64,000 nucleotides of DNA from Haemonchus contortus. Its lineage: Eukaryota; Nematoda; Chromadorea; Rhabditida; Trichostrongylidae. Within the stretch, counting starts at the first letter, position 1, and every line of letters starts with the position of its first letter. Under the pieces are notes generated by a model. It saw nothing but the letters and a program-made list of their open reading frames with translations. It was not told the DNA's origin and did not search any database. Position numbers and translations under genes: made by a program. Shown here in pieces: positions 11,301-23,400 of the stretch. The stretch is taken from positions 17,573,615 through 17,637,614 of the forward strand of contig LS997564.1 in the NCBI GenBank assembly GCA_000469685.2, written 5' to 3'.

Positions 11301-13137
11301 ACCATTCTTTCACCATTGACCAACTCCATTGTTAAGGTGCTCCTATGTATTCGTCTTTCATTCAGAATCGTTGTGATGTTTGGATGCATGTTTGGTCTGT
11401 GCAATAGTTTGTAGACCCCACACCATGAAGAACTTTTAGACTTTTTTTTTATTGTGGAAGATGATATCATTCAACCAAATCCGAATGGGTAAGGTAGGCT
11501 GGGCTTATACGTAGGCATTCTGATTTGTAATGTTCTAAATTAGGTTTCCATTAGATTGTTTCCGACTCCCACTTACGACCATATAATTACACTTGATAGA
11601 GGACTACTACCATATACCGTGTTTTCGTCTGTTTCTACCATAATCGTTGACCATAAAGATGGTGTAGTAGTTTATTTACTCCCAGTTACACCGTAATCAG
11701 AATAGTTTTGTAATTGCCACCTGAGAGTGAATCATTATATGTCCTCTCAAATATGAATATGGTCTTCAGGCAATTCGCCACACAGGCAACTATTTCAATA
11801 AGTCCTGTGAGGGCCAGTAATCTTTTCATAAAAGAAAACTACTGACCAACCTGGATGTCAAAGGCACAGTTCATGATAATTTTGGGGTGTCCGGTTTTTG
11901 GCGAAATTTGACAAAAAATCGTTAGATACGACCTACAATAAAGCAATGGTAAAAGAGAAAACGCGAAAAAAGATGAATATAAAGAAATAGAGAGCTACAA
12001 AAAACAAGGGGAAAGGGGGGTCGGACGAGCTACATGGCGAAAAAACGGCGATAGAGATTTTTCGGGCGAGTCAGACAAACGCGACGCAGTGTCTGCCATT
12101 GCACACAACACACCAACAGCTGATTTTGGCTTATTCATTAAAACTAATTCTCCTACCGCTATTGATCTGATTTACTGTGTAGTATCAATTTCGACCTTTT
12201 GACGACGGCTGAGAAAAATTAATCAGAACAGAATAGCGTAGATTAAAGTCGAATAAGAAAAACTAGAAAAACAGCCGAATAGTAGTCCCAGTACGAGGCG
12301 GTCGACCAGCTGACCGTCTGTGGGCAATTTGCCAACCAGCCTATCGACTTTTCACTAATGTTGCTCCAATGCGAAAGTGGCGAAGGACAATTAGAACTCG
12401 TAGTCAACCTAGCGAGGGGCGGAGGCCTCCCGTCCTCCACTGTTACTGCCCTCATTGTGCCCTATCCAGACCGTTTTCCGACCTCATTCCTGCACTAGTG
12501 GTATCGGAGGGGGCGTCGAATTCAAACTATGTACAAATCTCCGAAACCATTTTTTCGTGAACTGTGCCTCTAAGATTGCCAAAACAGCTTTCGCGTTATT
12601 CTGCCATTTTGCCAGTCTCCTACGGCTCCTTACTGCCGATCACCGTTCTACAGGACGATTCTCAATTACTCGGATTGCTCCTGCGCAATACTATGTTGAT
12701 TTTGTTTTGCTTCATGATGCTTAGGAGAACATTTGCTCCTGCGCAATACTATGTTGATTTTGTTTTGCTTTATGATGCTTAGGAGAGCATGTTGCTCTTA
12801 GAGGACTCGTTCTGACTGTATTTGGTTTCCCTCTGTCCTTTCTTTGTGCGCGTAAAATCGACCCAGGGGCAAGCAGGAACCCTGCTTTCCTGGCAATACT
12901 CTTCGATCAGACCATAAAATGTCGTCGTGGATCCGCCAAGCCTCCTATCCCTCCAGCCCTGTCTTTTCTGGATCTAGGACATAAAAAACACAGCTGCCTG
13001 TCCTCATAGTGGAGCAGCGAATGCCAGATTGTCTAGGTCAGGGGCCTATTGCACTGTCGAATGATTCGCACAGGTAATTTGAAAACGTAGAATAATCCAA
13101 GAAGACTTGGCAAACATTGAATGCCTTCTAGTTCACA
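11301..13137. other. No supported gene; repeat fragments
   Basis: I see no coding exon here. It holds two ends of the 'aaggcacagttca' family (11860 and about 12557), a 58-bp tandem duplication at 12675-12790, and ordinary AT-rich sequence. Short frames at 12243-12782 overlap these repeats. Confidence 0.45.
12675..12790 (+). repeat. 58-bp tandem duplication (two copies)
   Basis: The unit starting ttgctcctgcgcaatactat is repeated immediately with two or three substitutions, offset 58 bp. A third partial 'ttgctc' follows. Confidence 0.85.
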
Positions 13138-13510
13138 TTAAAGGCAAGTTCACGATAGAAATGGCTCCTGAGATATTACCCTGAGATGAGTCTGCAGCTC
13201 GCTCTGTATACCATATGTGGCGCTGTCAGGTGCGCTTCGTTGCGCGTGTCCGTCAAAACTAGGTCACACCGCAGCCGTCGCATGCGGCGGGTAAGCCCGC
13301 GACACTTGACAGACGTCGCAGTTATCAGTGGGGCAACGGTTTGCGCTTGGTCCACGGCAGTCAGCCAATGAGAAGATAACACGGACGAATGCAAATCGTT
13401 CGCTCCACTCACACTTGGTGGTACTGTAATGTCATCTCGAGACCTCAGTGAGGTGCGACGGACACGCGCAACGGACGTTCGCCCGGAAAAGGGCCTAGCT
13501 TGGACGTTAT
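13138..13510 (+). repeat. Dispersed GC-richer element, copy 1
   Basis: Opens with 'attaaaggcaagttcacga'. The core 'ttgcgcgtgtccgtc', 'aggtcac-ccgcagccg', 'gacagacgtcgcag', 'tttggtccacggcagtcag' and 'gtaatgtcatctcgagacct' recurs in the same order and orientation at 55020-55383. I estimate well over 80% identity by eye. No coding frame is shared. Confidence 0.75.
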
Positions 13511-13976
13511 GAAGACCCAGGAATTGTCCCGTGTGTATGAACGTGCGGACAAGTTTCAACGGCATTGAATAGGCTGCTACCTTCAGATGAGAACCCATGT
13601 AGGATGTTCAAACAATTTTTCACGACACGACAGTGAAAGGCAGTTCTAAATAAATCTGGCTTGATATAAACAGCTTTTTGCGCAATTAATACAACTGAAA
13701 TCTCGTCCAAATACCCATTTCCTGTCATTTCTATCACGGTAATCTCGTACAACCTCTGTTTTCACCACTTTTGAAGAGCCTTATTTTTCGCCAAAAACGG
13801 CGAACTTTCTCGCTTTCTTCGCAATCGATGCGCTATTCCAAACCAATGCTTCCCTCCTGACTCGAAAGGGTCGTCTTAAGATTATCGGAAACTGTGCCTT
13901 TATATAATTTCTCCTGTACTCTACTTCTGTACTCTTCTTTCATTTCTAACTATGTACAAATCTCCGAAACCATTTC

Positions 13977-14004
13977 AGATTCTTACGTCATCTAGGGAGA
14001 CAGT
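13977..14004 (+). promoter_or_regulatory. Splice acceptor upstream of receptor gene A start
   Basis: The acceptor accatttcAG at 13977-13978 lies 26 nt before the ATG. It could be a spliced-leader trans-splice site or the 3' end of a 5'UTR intron. The 28 bp before it (13948-13975) match 12525-12552 exactly, so the acceptor seems to be built from a repeat copy. Confidence 0.45.
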
Positions 14005-17000
14005 ATGCCGTCGGTTCCACAGGGCATGGCAAGAGCCGATGATGCTCTGATGGAGATCATGACTGGTCTTTTAACAGCTTATTGTGCACTTGGGGTTTTT
14101 GGTTTCGTTTGCAATCTACTTAACATACCACTGTTGGCGATTCTTCTAGCCTCGAAAAAGCTCCGTCGAGAGGCTAAGGTTTGGTATTTGCAGCTGTTCA
14201 GTTGTTTATATTTATTGCATTTTCTCATCCAAATTTCAGCTGATAATCTGCCTTACTATTGGCGATTTAATCAATTGTTTGGCTCTGTCGATGATGGGAT
14301 TCGATAGATATACCCTCTTTATTCATTCCTTACAGCTCCAGGCTGTTCCTTTACAAACATCTTTGTCATGTGCGAGCGGACTGTACATTTGGCTCAGGTA
14401 GGACTTATTCTATACACCCATTCTCATCAACTGTGAAGGTGTCTCACTTGGGTAATGCCTCATGCCTTATTATGAGCCGAATCTACGAGGATAGCTCAAA
14501 GGGATTTCGAGGGAGAGACAATCAGAGGGATTTGCTAACCGGAAGCGATCATAAACTGGATATCTTGCTTCTTAGAAAAGTGCAGGAAGATTAACTGAAA
14601 TTGCATTGTGTTTTTTCCCGATTTATAAATTATTTGAAGGCTAAAGGATTGAGTTTTATGGCCCCGATCAGTCTATTCCTAGGCGACACCTCGCCATAAA
14701 CTTCCTTCAGAACCGTAGTATAAGTTGACTACCCTTTCATTTACATATTGATAAACCGACCTGTTCACTTCTGTGTAGTACAATAGAATTATCCGGCTAA
14801 GAATTGACGTTTATTTTCAGAATAATTGGAAATGTTTGGCCTCCCGTAATACAACTGATTATGGGAACGGAGCGTGTGATTGCATGCATGAGACCTATTG
14901 CCTACATTAAATACGTCCGTGATAGGTAAAACAATCTTTGCTTGCGAAACTGTTTATTTGCGATTCTTCACTAATATTGGTTATTAAAAGCTGCCGGTAT
15001 GGTAATGTATCTTAAGAGTTGCTGGGGTCTATTAGCGACAGCTTCTTATAGAAATCCTTCGGGAATGGCATCATTATGCACACGCAAGTTCTTTCATTCA
15101 AGTACTAAGCCAGCCAAGTTTTTAGTCGAAACTGGAGCTTATATTCATCCTACAGACACTTCTAACGTTCAGACCGTAGCGGTGGTAGTTGTGGCGACGC
15201 TTGGCACCAACTCCTCTTCTAGGGGTCCGGGAACTTCTCCTCTAACACGGCGTCGCACACGCCGCACCCGCCGCCTATCGCAGGATTGCGATGGAAGATT
15301 GGAGCGCGCAATTTGTGAGGTAGGGAGTCCTTTAATTATTTGAATTGGCCGGCCGCTCTCTTCAGTTCCAATGCGATCCTGATCGTCGTTTATATAGGAG
15401 GAGTCATTTTAATTAATCAAGTCTAATAAACATGAAAACTAAAAAGAAACAGAAGAAAAAACGATAAAATCCAATGAAAAAGCAAGCCAGTCAAGGGAAA
15501 ATATCGCGTCCTATCGATTGGCGGGAGGCGGGGTGAGTACGCTATTTGCAGTGACATTTGCCGCATGCCACAAGGGAGAATGCCGCGATAGGGGAGAAGT
15601 TCCGTTACCCCTCTTCTAGGTCACTGAGCTACAAAGAAATCGTCAGCCACGGACGGGACTCGAACGCTCGACGGTAGTCTAAGGTATAATATATGGAACA
15701 GATGCTCGGATAGCACAAGCACGGGTTCGAGTCTCGTCCCGGGCAAAAGGTTTGCCCATGACTCGTCTCCCTCGTGAGACTTTCGAATAGCGTACTGCGG
15801 CGTAATAACAGTTGACAATAAATATCGAGTCAAATTAAGTTCTAAAGAAAAAAGTCTATCGCAAATAAAACTATTGAAATGCTATTCATAAACGCTATGA
15901 ACAAGTGAGCGATGAAAAAGCTTATCATTGAAACAAAGACATGCACCTTTCCTTCCTTATGACCTATCTGTTTGGGAACTAAAAGAATTTTCGTCCTTGA
16001 AATGCATGTTTTTAGGACACTCTTTTTATGTGCCATCAGCGTTTTCGCTGTTCTATTATTCTGTGCGGTTGGAATAGCTTTGGCGATCATGAACAGCGGA
16101 AATGGTTACGTGAAGTTCGATTGTGGTACGTACAAGAAAAGTCAAATTGCTCGAAAGTGCCTCCCTGCATCATTCCCTTGAAAAGACCATCATCAGTACC
16201 ATGCACGAAATCTATACACCTACAATCCTGAGAATAGAAAAATTCTCAAAATGTTGGATTATCTTGAGCAGTGTATGTTGTGGTGTGATGCAGTAGGACC
16301 AAAGTTGTCGCGTCGCGGCGAGAGGAACGCCGCGCGCGAAGGAATGTAGCAGAATGCAGCAGCAGGTAAGAAATACAGGGAAATAGTAACGGCGAAGCAA
16401 ATGGTTTGCGACAGCGGATCATACGCTTCGCCGTTATTATACCGCGGCGAATCGATTTCACAAAATCGATCTGACTTCCCGTCTCCACCATGTTTGACAT
16501 GATTGAAGCTGCTTCATTCAAGCAATGGTGATGAGCGAGGCCTTAATAGATATTGGACCGGACTGCTATAAAGCATTGAATTTCTACTAGTGCAGAATTT
16601 AACGAAGTTTCTGGGATTGTAATAGTGCAGCGGAGTGGATAGATTTCCTTTTCTCTTCATTCACAGCCTCACACGCTCTTACATTACAATTTTAGTTGTC
16701 CTACCTACTGCCTGAAATTCTCGTGGCCCGTTCAAGTCTTGCGTCCGTTCGCTGCAAACATGAATAGTAGTCCCTACTGTTAGAAGAGAAATACAAGTGA
16801 TACGGCACGTGGACAGCCAGTGAATGAGTACCTTGTTATTGACTGTCGACTTTTCATGGCCATTCAAAACTTTTTTTCTTACAAATGTCTCTACTAGTAG
16901 CAATGATTATTATTAATTTCAGGCAGAAAAGCGACCTTCTCATTATTCTATGCTCAATCCATTTACTACTGGGAAATGCTAGGTTACTTCTTCGGCCTGT

Positions 17001-20000
17001 TGATGAACGTTGCTGCATATTTGCAAGCAAAATCTATTATAAAAACGCCGTATGTTTTTCTTCCGCTCCTAGAATCCGTTTTAGATTCCTGATGACTAGG
17101 CTCTGTTGTTGTTATTGATAGCCAGTGACTGATGCTGAAATATCTTGATGTTTTCTCTTAATTGCAGAACAGTACGAGAGCAAATGAAGAGGATACGATA
17201 TGGACTAGCACTTGGCGTGCTCTCGACGGTACTGGTGTCAGTGCCAAACGTGAAATCGCTGTTCCTCGACCAACTCCGCTTCGTAAGACATTGCTTTTCT
17301 CATAAACTCCACAGTCCACACTTTTTTCAGTAAAAAATATAATCATTTTAGAGCGAAAGTTTCAGTCTTGAGGTAACCTCGGAAGATCGGTAACCAAGTC
17401 GGACTACGGCATCAAATCATGACTATCAGATTAGGTGTGTCGCGACCCCGGTCCCAGGGAGTTGCTCAGCATCGGCGGGGGTACCGAAGGCCACGGCAGA
17501 GTGTGGGTATTTTTGGGGCCCACACTCCCTCTTGAGGGGATAGTCGCACCTGAATGCCTGATGACCTGCCACTGGGGATGGCCCTATTGCCCTCCCGGCT
17601 CCCATTAAGAGGAACGTGACATGAGGCACGAATTTAGGATTGAGATATTCGACGATTGTACGTCTTACAGAAATTACAAGATTATCAGTATAAGTTTAAT
17701 TTCAATAAACGTATCACGAAATAACTGTTTATTACAAAAGGCATATAAAAAGGAGGCGAATAAAGAGGAAAGAGACGAGTATATGAAAGAAGAGGTCAGC
17801 ATAGCTGAAGTCAAAACATGACATACGATGGGTACCGCTGGTCCGCCGTGTTGATGGTGGTGGCTCCAACTGAAGACGTCGATCCTGATGTCATTGGCGG
17901 AAAACAACGATCTTCTGATTCGGCGGGACGCGACTGATGACCGGCTGGATAGAGGCAACCACTTAGGACGGCGGGATGACGAAATACTTCCTAACTGCCA
18001 GGTGCAGGCTCGTTCGATAACCTTCCCGCGCCTCAAGAACGTTCTGCCATTTGCGCGTCGTGCTTTGCGGTCCTGCATTGGAGCACGGTTTTTCCCCAGT
18101 GTGCCGACGGCTTGACGGACGTAAGTCGCGACAAGCTGGAAGTTCTGTGCCATTTATTGACAACACGCTTTAAGGGCACAGTTCACGATAAAAAGTTTTT
18201 GAGATTTCCCCAGGTTGAACTTGCAACCTCTGAAGATAGTCGAAGGAACGCTGTCGGATCGAAGAAGATAGGGCCGAGATAAGGCGTAATAAAGGTCTTT
18301 AAAAGGTTTAGCCGACCTACACATCCAAAGCAGACCAGTTCGTAGGGTTAGTAGAAGCTGTAGAAGTTGAACCGTTTGCAACGGGACCCACGCCTTGCCT
18401 GCGCTTGTAAGCGGGCTGCGTGCAAGGTCTGGGTCCCGGTGCAAATGGTGCAGCCTCTATAGCTGTATGCAAGGCGTGCTCATTCGAACAACTCTTCCAA
18501 TACCTTCTTTATCATCACATTCCCGTCCAACACCTAATTTTACTTCATCTTCGAATCCATGCTTTTCTCTCAATACGCCGATTTTCGTATTTTCCTCTGG
18601 GCGATCAATTCCAATATTAATCTAAAGCCAGATATCCCAAAACCATATGAACTCTGTCGTTAATAATTTAGAGGGAAATACTATTCTGCACCAGTTCTAA
18701 AGTCACCTCTGCTGTCAAGTGTGACATTGTCGTGCTAAAAGCAGGCTTTTCGGGCGATTCCTTTTCACAGATTGATGATTTGTTTCATATCCCATAGCTG
18801 TTGCGTGTAGAGATTCATAGTGAAAGTGACTACCTTTTCCAGCAGTAATCAAAGTACGGGCCCATACACATCTCCCAAATTGTCAGCACATTTTCCATAA
18901 AGCGAATACCTTTGCTAGGCTCTCTCAAAGCCTTTAAGAGGCGATCCACTGAGGTTTCCTGTAAGATGTGTTCCATTTTCGTGGCCAGCGATGAAACATT
19001 ACAGGAACCAATTTCCTTTGTACAAATTGAGCAGAGTCAAACACCACACAGCGATCACCATCGACAGGCGCAGGGTGGTGCGGTACATACAGCTCGATCT
19101 CCAGCCCCAGTTTCCTCAAATAAATTTTAGAGCTGTTAACTGGGCCTGTGTTTGCCACTGCCGTTGTAGATTGAAAGAGATCCGCTTCCACTCTCTTAGG
19201 TTGATTCAGATGAGTGTGGAGACTTCTATTTGTCTCCAGAAAAGCAGTCTTCCATCTTGAAGCGATTGTACCAGCTAACAATTGCTTTGTAACTAGGGGC
19301 ATACTTTATTCACTCTGATATCGGAAGCGTTCCTATTAGAGCTGGAGTGTTTGAAGAAGAAAAATATGTGCTGACAGTTCCTAACAAAAGCTTTTCACAT
19401 TGCAAAAAGAGGTAGTAAAATCAATAACTAAGCATTGATTTTCAATCCTTGTAAAATGAATGATAGTTATTTTTTATGATGGTGATACTATTCGAAGCAC
19501 CTCCTTTGTCTGCTATTGTTGACATGCCTACTATGCACCGTCCCAAGGTCAAACTGAATGCAAATTCAGGAGTGTAAGGGATTACGTAACTGCCTATCTA
19601 GAAGAGAGTAACGAGTTGGAGAATCAGATGACCATCCTGCAGCGGGAGGACGAATTCTCCGAACGGGTGATGCTTGCCAAAAATCGCAATGCAGTGTGTA
19701 GCCAGCCTGGATGGTTCAACGCACCTCAGGGGACGTGGCAATCTGTTGTCTACTCGGTAAAGTCTCCGCTCACGTGGCGCGAACTCAGTAGGGGCAGCAA
19801 AGGTGAAGTCGAATTTCAAAGTAACAACTGGAACATCACTGAAGGCCTGATTTGCCAACGAGCAAAGCATGCCAAGAAGACAAGATCTCAAACACCCAAA
19901 GAAAAACAGCCTCTCTTCACCTCGAATCAATCACGACCTCATCGTTGCATGTTCAAGACAACATTGTTACTTTTGATCAGGGGCCGCGTGTGTAGCGATT

Positions 20001-21959
20001 ACCTAGACAATAGTACAGTGCGTTTCTAAAGTATGTGCACACCCAACATTTTGTTTTTTGGGAATACTATTGCTTTCTGTAACCTGTGACCTTCACCATT
20101 CAACTCCTTGTGTTCGATAACCCACGAACACTTTCTCTGAGAAAACATCGTAACTGCTAACACAATTTTTATTGATGAAAAATTTTTCATTTGTTTAAAA
20201 GTATGTGCACACTCAGTAAAGAACAAAATTATAACCGAGAACAGGAGCCAATAGGGCCTCTTAAACTCCTGTAGGGGTTATCGACTACGAGTAGTCGTTT
20301 GAGAATTGTTTCGTTACGGTAGGCTCCCAAGTTACCTTTGAAATGAAAAATTTTGAGTGTGCACATACTTTTGGAACGGCAATTGGGCCGCTCTTTTCCA
20401 TGCATTACTACTTTCATTCGAGACCCTGGCAGCTATCGCTCACAACCTATTCCTGGCCGTCCACGTATTTTGACTGCTCAGGGCAACAGGAGAATATCAA
20501 GTCTTGTGGTGAATACTTCTTTGTCTCTGGGTGTCCGAGCTAAGATGGGTTTACTAGTTTAGACGACCGTTTGGCGCACTATCCGCTCTAATCAGTACAT
20601 CACTCGGGGGACTATGAAGGAGACTTCTCGACTCAATACTCGCCACACGCTGACAATTCTGGAGTTCGCTCGCCCCATGCCATCAAAGAGCCTCCTCCGG
20701 AATCCCTTCTTGAAAACACGAGTGGCTCTCGCAAAGATCCCTCCAGTAATGATGAAGTCCATCCGGCTCATCGAGATTGAACTTCGTTCCATCAGAGAAG
20801 ATGGCCTAGAACAAAATGGGTACAACACGTTGTTTGTTCTGAAAACAGGAAAATCCTGAAAATTCTCGGACAACTGTACCTTAATCCATAATGTTGCCAT
20901 GTTCCGACGAGCAAACAAACTCCAGCCTTGTCAGCTTGTGGCGAGTACTGAGTCGAGCAGCCTTCTTCATCGTCTTTCGTGTGATATACTCATCAGAGCG
21001 GATAGAGCGCCAAACGGTTGTACGCGAGGCTGATAAACCCATCGGAGCTCGGATCTGACTTACTGACAAAGAAGAATTCGCCACAAGACGGACAATTCTC
21101 CTGTTTTTCTGAGCGGTTCAAACACGTGGACGGCCAGGAATGGGTTGTGAGCGATAGCTGCCAGGGTCTTGAATGAATCTAGCGATGCATGAAAAAGAGC
21201 GGCCCAGTTGCCGCTCCGAAAGTATGTGGCACGCTCAAAATTTTTCATTTCAAAAACAACTAATGAACCTACCGTGACGAAACCATTCTCAAACGATTCC
21301 TCGTAGTCGATAACCTTCACAAAAAATTTAGGGGGCCCTATTGATGATCTCGGTTATATTTTTGTTTTTTGCCAATTGTGCGTATACTTTTGAAACAGAG
21401 GGAAAATTTTTCTTTGTTAAAAAATTGTGTTAGCAGCTACGATGTTTTCTCAGAGAAAGTGTTCGTAGGTTATCGCACACAAAGAATCGGATGGTGAAAG
21501 TCACAGGTTATAGAAAGCAATGTTATCCCCAAAAAACAAGATGTTGGGTGTGCACATTCTTTTGAAACGCACTGTATTAAGCACCCTGACATTCCCCTGG
21601 TAAGATGAGTAGTTGTGTAAGCTGGTGAGTTATCATTTAAGCATCCTTGTGACCGCAATTGGAAATAGGAATTGTAATTTGGATTTGGATTTTTCTATCC
21701 TGAAGACAATGATGACTACTCTTCTTCATTATTTTGAGTATAGGAGTTAAGTAAAGGCCAGTCGTTACAGGCTGGAATGGATGAATGGATATCGCAAACG
21801 TTCAACTGGGCCAGCATTATTAATTCTTCGTTCAATATCTTTGTATATCTTTGGCTTTATCGAGATTTTCGCGATGAGTTCGCCAGAATATTGCGATGTA
21901 AGTCTGTTTTCAAAACACAAAATACGCTTTGGCACCATGAGAACTCAGAATCTTACTGA
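14005..21959 (+). CDS. Receptor gene A: nematode serpentine (7TM) GPCR, 7 exons
   Basis: Putative plasma-membrane G-protein-coupled chemoreceptor. Exons: 14005-14178, 14240-14397, 14821-14925, 16016-16125, 16923-17049, 17168-17282 and 21771-21959. All introns are GT..AG, phases match (0,2,2,1,2,0) and the frame stays open for 325 codons, a normal length for the class. Seven hydrophobic segments lie near residues 21-47, 58-80, 103-127, 149-172, 192-216, 233-257 and 272-293. Visible marks are Asp67 in TM2, a likely disulfide pair Cys102/Cys182, an ERV variant of the DRY site at 128-130, basic VREQMKRIR before TM6, and INSSFNIFVY followed by RDFRDEF at TM7. Subfamily is uncertain; Srsx-like is my best guess. 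Intron 3 carries a MITE and intron 6 (4.5 kb) a Tc1-like element. The start choice (14005) follows the acceptor; a second Met is at codon 8. Confidence 0.85.
15223..15610 (+). mobile_element. 388-bp MITE with 9-bp target duplication, copy 1
   Basis: Terminal inverted repeats gggtccgggaacttctc and gggtaacggaacttctc (reverse complement of the right end) bound 388 bp. The 9-bp direct repeat ctcttctag flanks it at 15214-15222 and 15611-15619. An equally long, about 95% identical copy with a different 9-bp duplication is at 50386-50773. A 9-bp duplication points to a Mutator-like transposase in trans. It sits in intron 3 of receptor gene A. Confidence 0.9.
15640..15845 (+). repeat. Degenerate copy of the tRNA-like repeat
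   Basis: Has 'ggacgggactcgaac' facing 'cacgggttcgagtctcgtcc', that is, two tRNA T-arm ends in opposite orientation, then a tail with 'ttgcccat', 'cctcgtgagactttcg', 'gcgtactgcggcgt' and 'gagtcaaa'. The tail is the diverged equivalent of the 2451-3921 unit. So the family is dispersed, and this old copy shows the same head-to-head join. It lies in intron 3 of receptor gene A. Confidence 0.7.
17420..18168. other. Intron 6 of gene A, GC-richer repeat-like blocks
   Basis: Two blocks (17426-17620 and about 17825-18155) are GC-richer than the surrounding intron and look like inserted repeat fragments, but I found no second copy here. A 159-codon minus-strand frame (17674-18153) lacks any domain and crosses a composition boundary, so I do not call it. 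Confidence 0.35.
18169..18620 (-). repeat. Diverged member of the aaggcacagttca-ended family
   Basis: Starts 'ttaagggcacagttcacgat' and contains 'gggtcccggtgcaaatggtg', 'cagcctctatagctgtatgc' and 'tcgaacaactc'. The same ordered motifs appear near 48420-48600, 49250-49460 and 54880-54990. It is part of a dispersed family related to the 662-bp elements. Confidence 0.55.
18900..20015. other. Intron 6 of gene A, unrecognised frames
   Basis: Frames of 122 codons (18934-19302, minus) and 137 codons (19598-20029, plus) lie here. The plus-strand frame starts helical and charged (SNELENQMTILQREDEF). They have no recognised domain and are probably retroelement remnants. The frame at 19598-20029 runs into the Tc1-like element, so it is not a host exon. 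Confidence 0.3.
20016..21574. mobile_element. Tc1-like element with foldback structure, transposase broken
   Basis: Ends are CAGTGCGTTTC.../...GAAACGCACTG, about 55-bp inverted repeats, flanked by TA at 20014-20015 and 21575-21576, as expected for Tc1/mariner. Extra 'gtatgtgcacac' sites inside each end give an IR/DR-like layout. Transposase pieces face each other. Plus-strand 20440-20680 has GRPRILTAQGNRR and TTVWRTIRSNQYITRGTMKE. Minus-strand 21130-20890 has the equivalent TTVWRSIRSDEYITRKTMKK, and minus-strand 20800-20680 has FSDGTKFNLDEPDG, around the first catalytic Asp. The second Asp and the final acidic residue are missing, and stops and frameshifts occur. It cannot make its own transposase. 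It sits in intron 6 of receptor gene A. Confidence 0.85.
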
Positions 21960-21979
21960 AATCTCTTACTTGTTTATTC

Positions 21980-23020
21980 ACTTATTTATTTATTCATTTA
22001 TTTAGTTACTTACTCTGCGCCCAAAGGACGCGCTACACTCAGACAAATACAGCAAGCAACAGTCATTTCAATTAGAGTGATTGACGAAAGAGGAAAAAGT
22101 GGTTAAAAACCAAAAAAAAAAAGCCAGTGAACACAACAACAACACACGTAGGAAAAGCATATTGTAGAAGCGGTCGCTGAGTATGGGCGAGAAAGATGAG
22201 TAAGTGAGGAAGTTGAAATAAGCAATTGGCTAACTCGGGAAGTGGTGCGGACCACTCCTCAAAACGACTAAAGGCACGGGAAGAATCAAGGCACGGAAAG
22301 TCCCTAACGATAGTTCAAAAGAAGAACCTTTCAGTCAGACTTCAGTACGCAGGACAGAGGGCCCTCACCATCGAAGTGCACATGCTTGTGAAGAAGCATA
22401 TCATTGAATTTAGATTCAAAGGGCAGCTGAATCACCCCGCAAGTGTGTTGGATTTGTGCTAAGCAGAGATAGAATCGCTAAAGGAGAAGCGGGAAAAACA
22501 TAGCAGAAGGAGAAGCAAAAGCGTATCTAGCATACATCAGAAATGCACCGCAGATCTAGAACATTGGACTTTTTGATGGCTCCTTGAAATTGGATAAGTT
22601 GTTAAGTGCCAAGAACTCGGTGGGTAGAGACTCCAGACATTTCATTATTCTTACGATGCAACTACTCACTCATTACCCTTGACGCCACCTGATCATTTTG
22701 TGATGCAGAACTCAAAAGGTGCCTCTTCGCCCGCAAGTCGATCAGAACGTCCAAAACTGAGGCGGCTTCATACGTAGCTCCATTCTTGGAAGCTCAAACC
22801 AAAATCAGATCAGTTTCAACACGTCTATGGAACATATTCTTCAGGTTTGGCTCTCTAACATAAGCCTATCTTGGTAGGCCGGCAATGCTTGAATGTGGTC
22901 TTTATTTGGGAAAGCTCGGTAAAGTAAAATTTTGGTGAAGAGTTGTTGAATTTTCTAAACTTTTTTCTACGTCTTGAACCAGGCAGTACTACAGTACACG
23001 ACTATAGGAAGCGCATACAC
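21980..23020. other. Intergenic; A/T simple repeat then unrecognised sequence
   Basis: A short TTTA-type simple repeat lies at 21965-22005, just after the gene A stop. Beyond that I find no supported gene. The 78-codon frame at 22226-22462 has no domain. Confidence 0.4.
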
Positions 23021-23024
23021 TTTG

Positions 23025-23400
23025 TGACAAGTAGCGGATCGCTTCCCCTTTTCACCTGATACGTGCCCGCTATCAAGGAGCGGACTCGGAACAGGACAGA
23101 ATCAAGCCGGAAATCACTATTAATTTTCGAATTACGGGGGAAGTTATAATCGTAGATAGTTTACTTGGACTGGTTGAAGAATAGGTGATGAAGTCGAATG
23201 TTTATAAGAACAGAAGACGAACAACCAATTCCGTGACGACAATGTAACCGGGTACCGGAATAGAATGAGGGGACTACTACTAGTGTCAGAAGGGGCTACT
23301 TTCAGGAGGGACTCCCGCCTAAAGTGTAGGTAAGGTACGAGTGTATAGGTCAAGGAGGGTCTAGGCGGGCTACACAATAGGTGGTCAGCGTTATTGTGCC
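23025..23400 (-). pseudogene. 3' fragment of a CR1/jockey-type LINE
   Basis: About 240 bp (23030-23275) match 25405-25640 block by block: 'agtagcggatcgct', 'ccttttcac', 'tggtt..gg..aggtgatgaagtcgaa', 'agacgaaca', 'gggtacc'. The second copy is continuous with a LINE reverse transcriptase on the minus strand, so this is the 3' end of another, 5'-truncated copy. Confidence 0.65.

Noticed and set aside
13176..13598. 140-codon minus-strand ORF
   Set aside because: Lies wholly in a dispersed repeat whose second copy (55020-55383) does not preserve the frame.
17674..18153. 159-codon minus-strand ORF in intron 6 of gene A
   Set aside because: Crosses a composition boundary, has no domain and ends in an Ile/Leu/Phe-rich AT tract.
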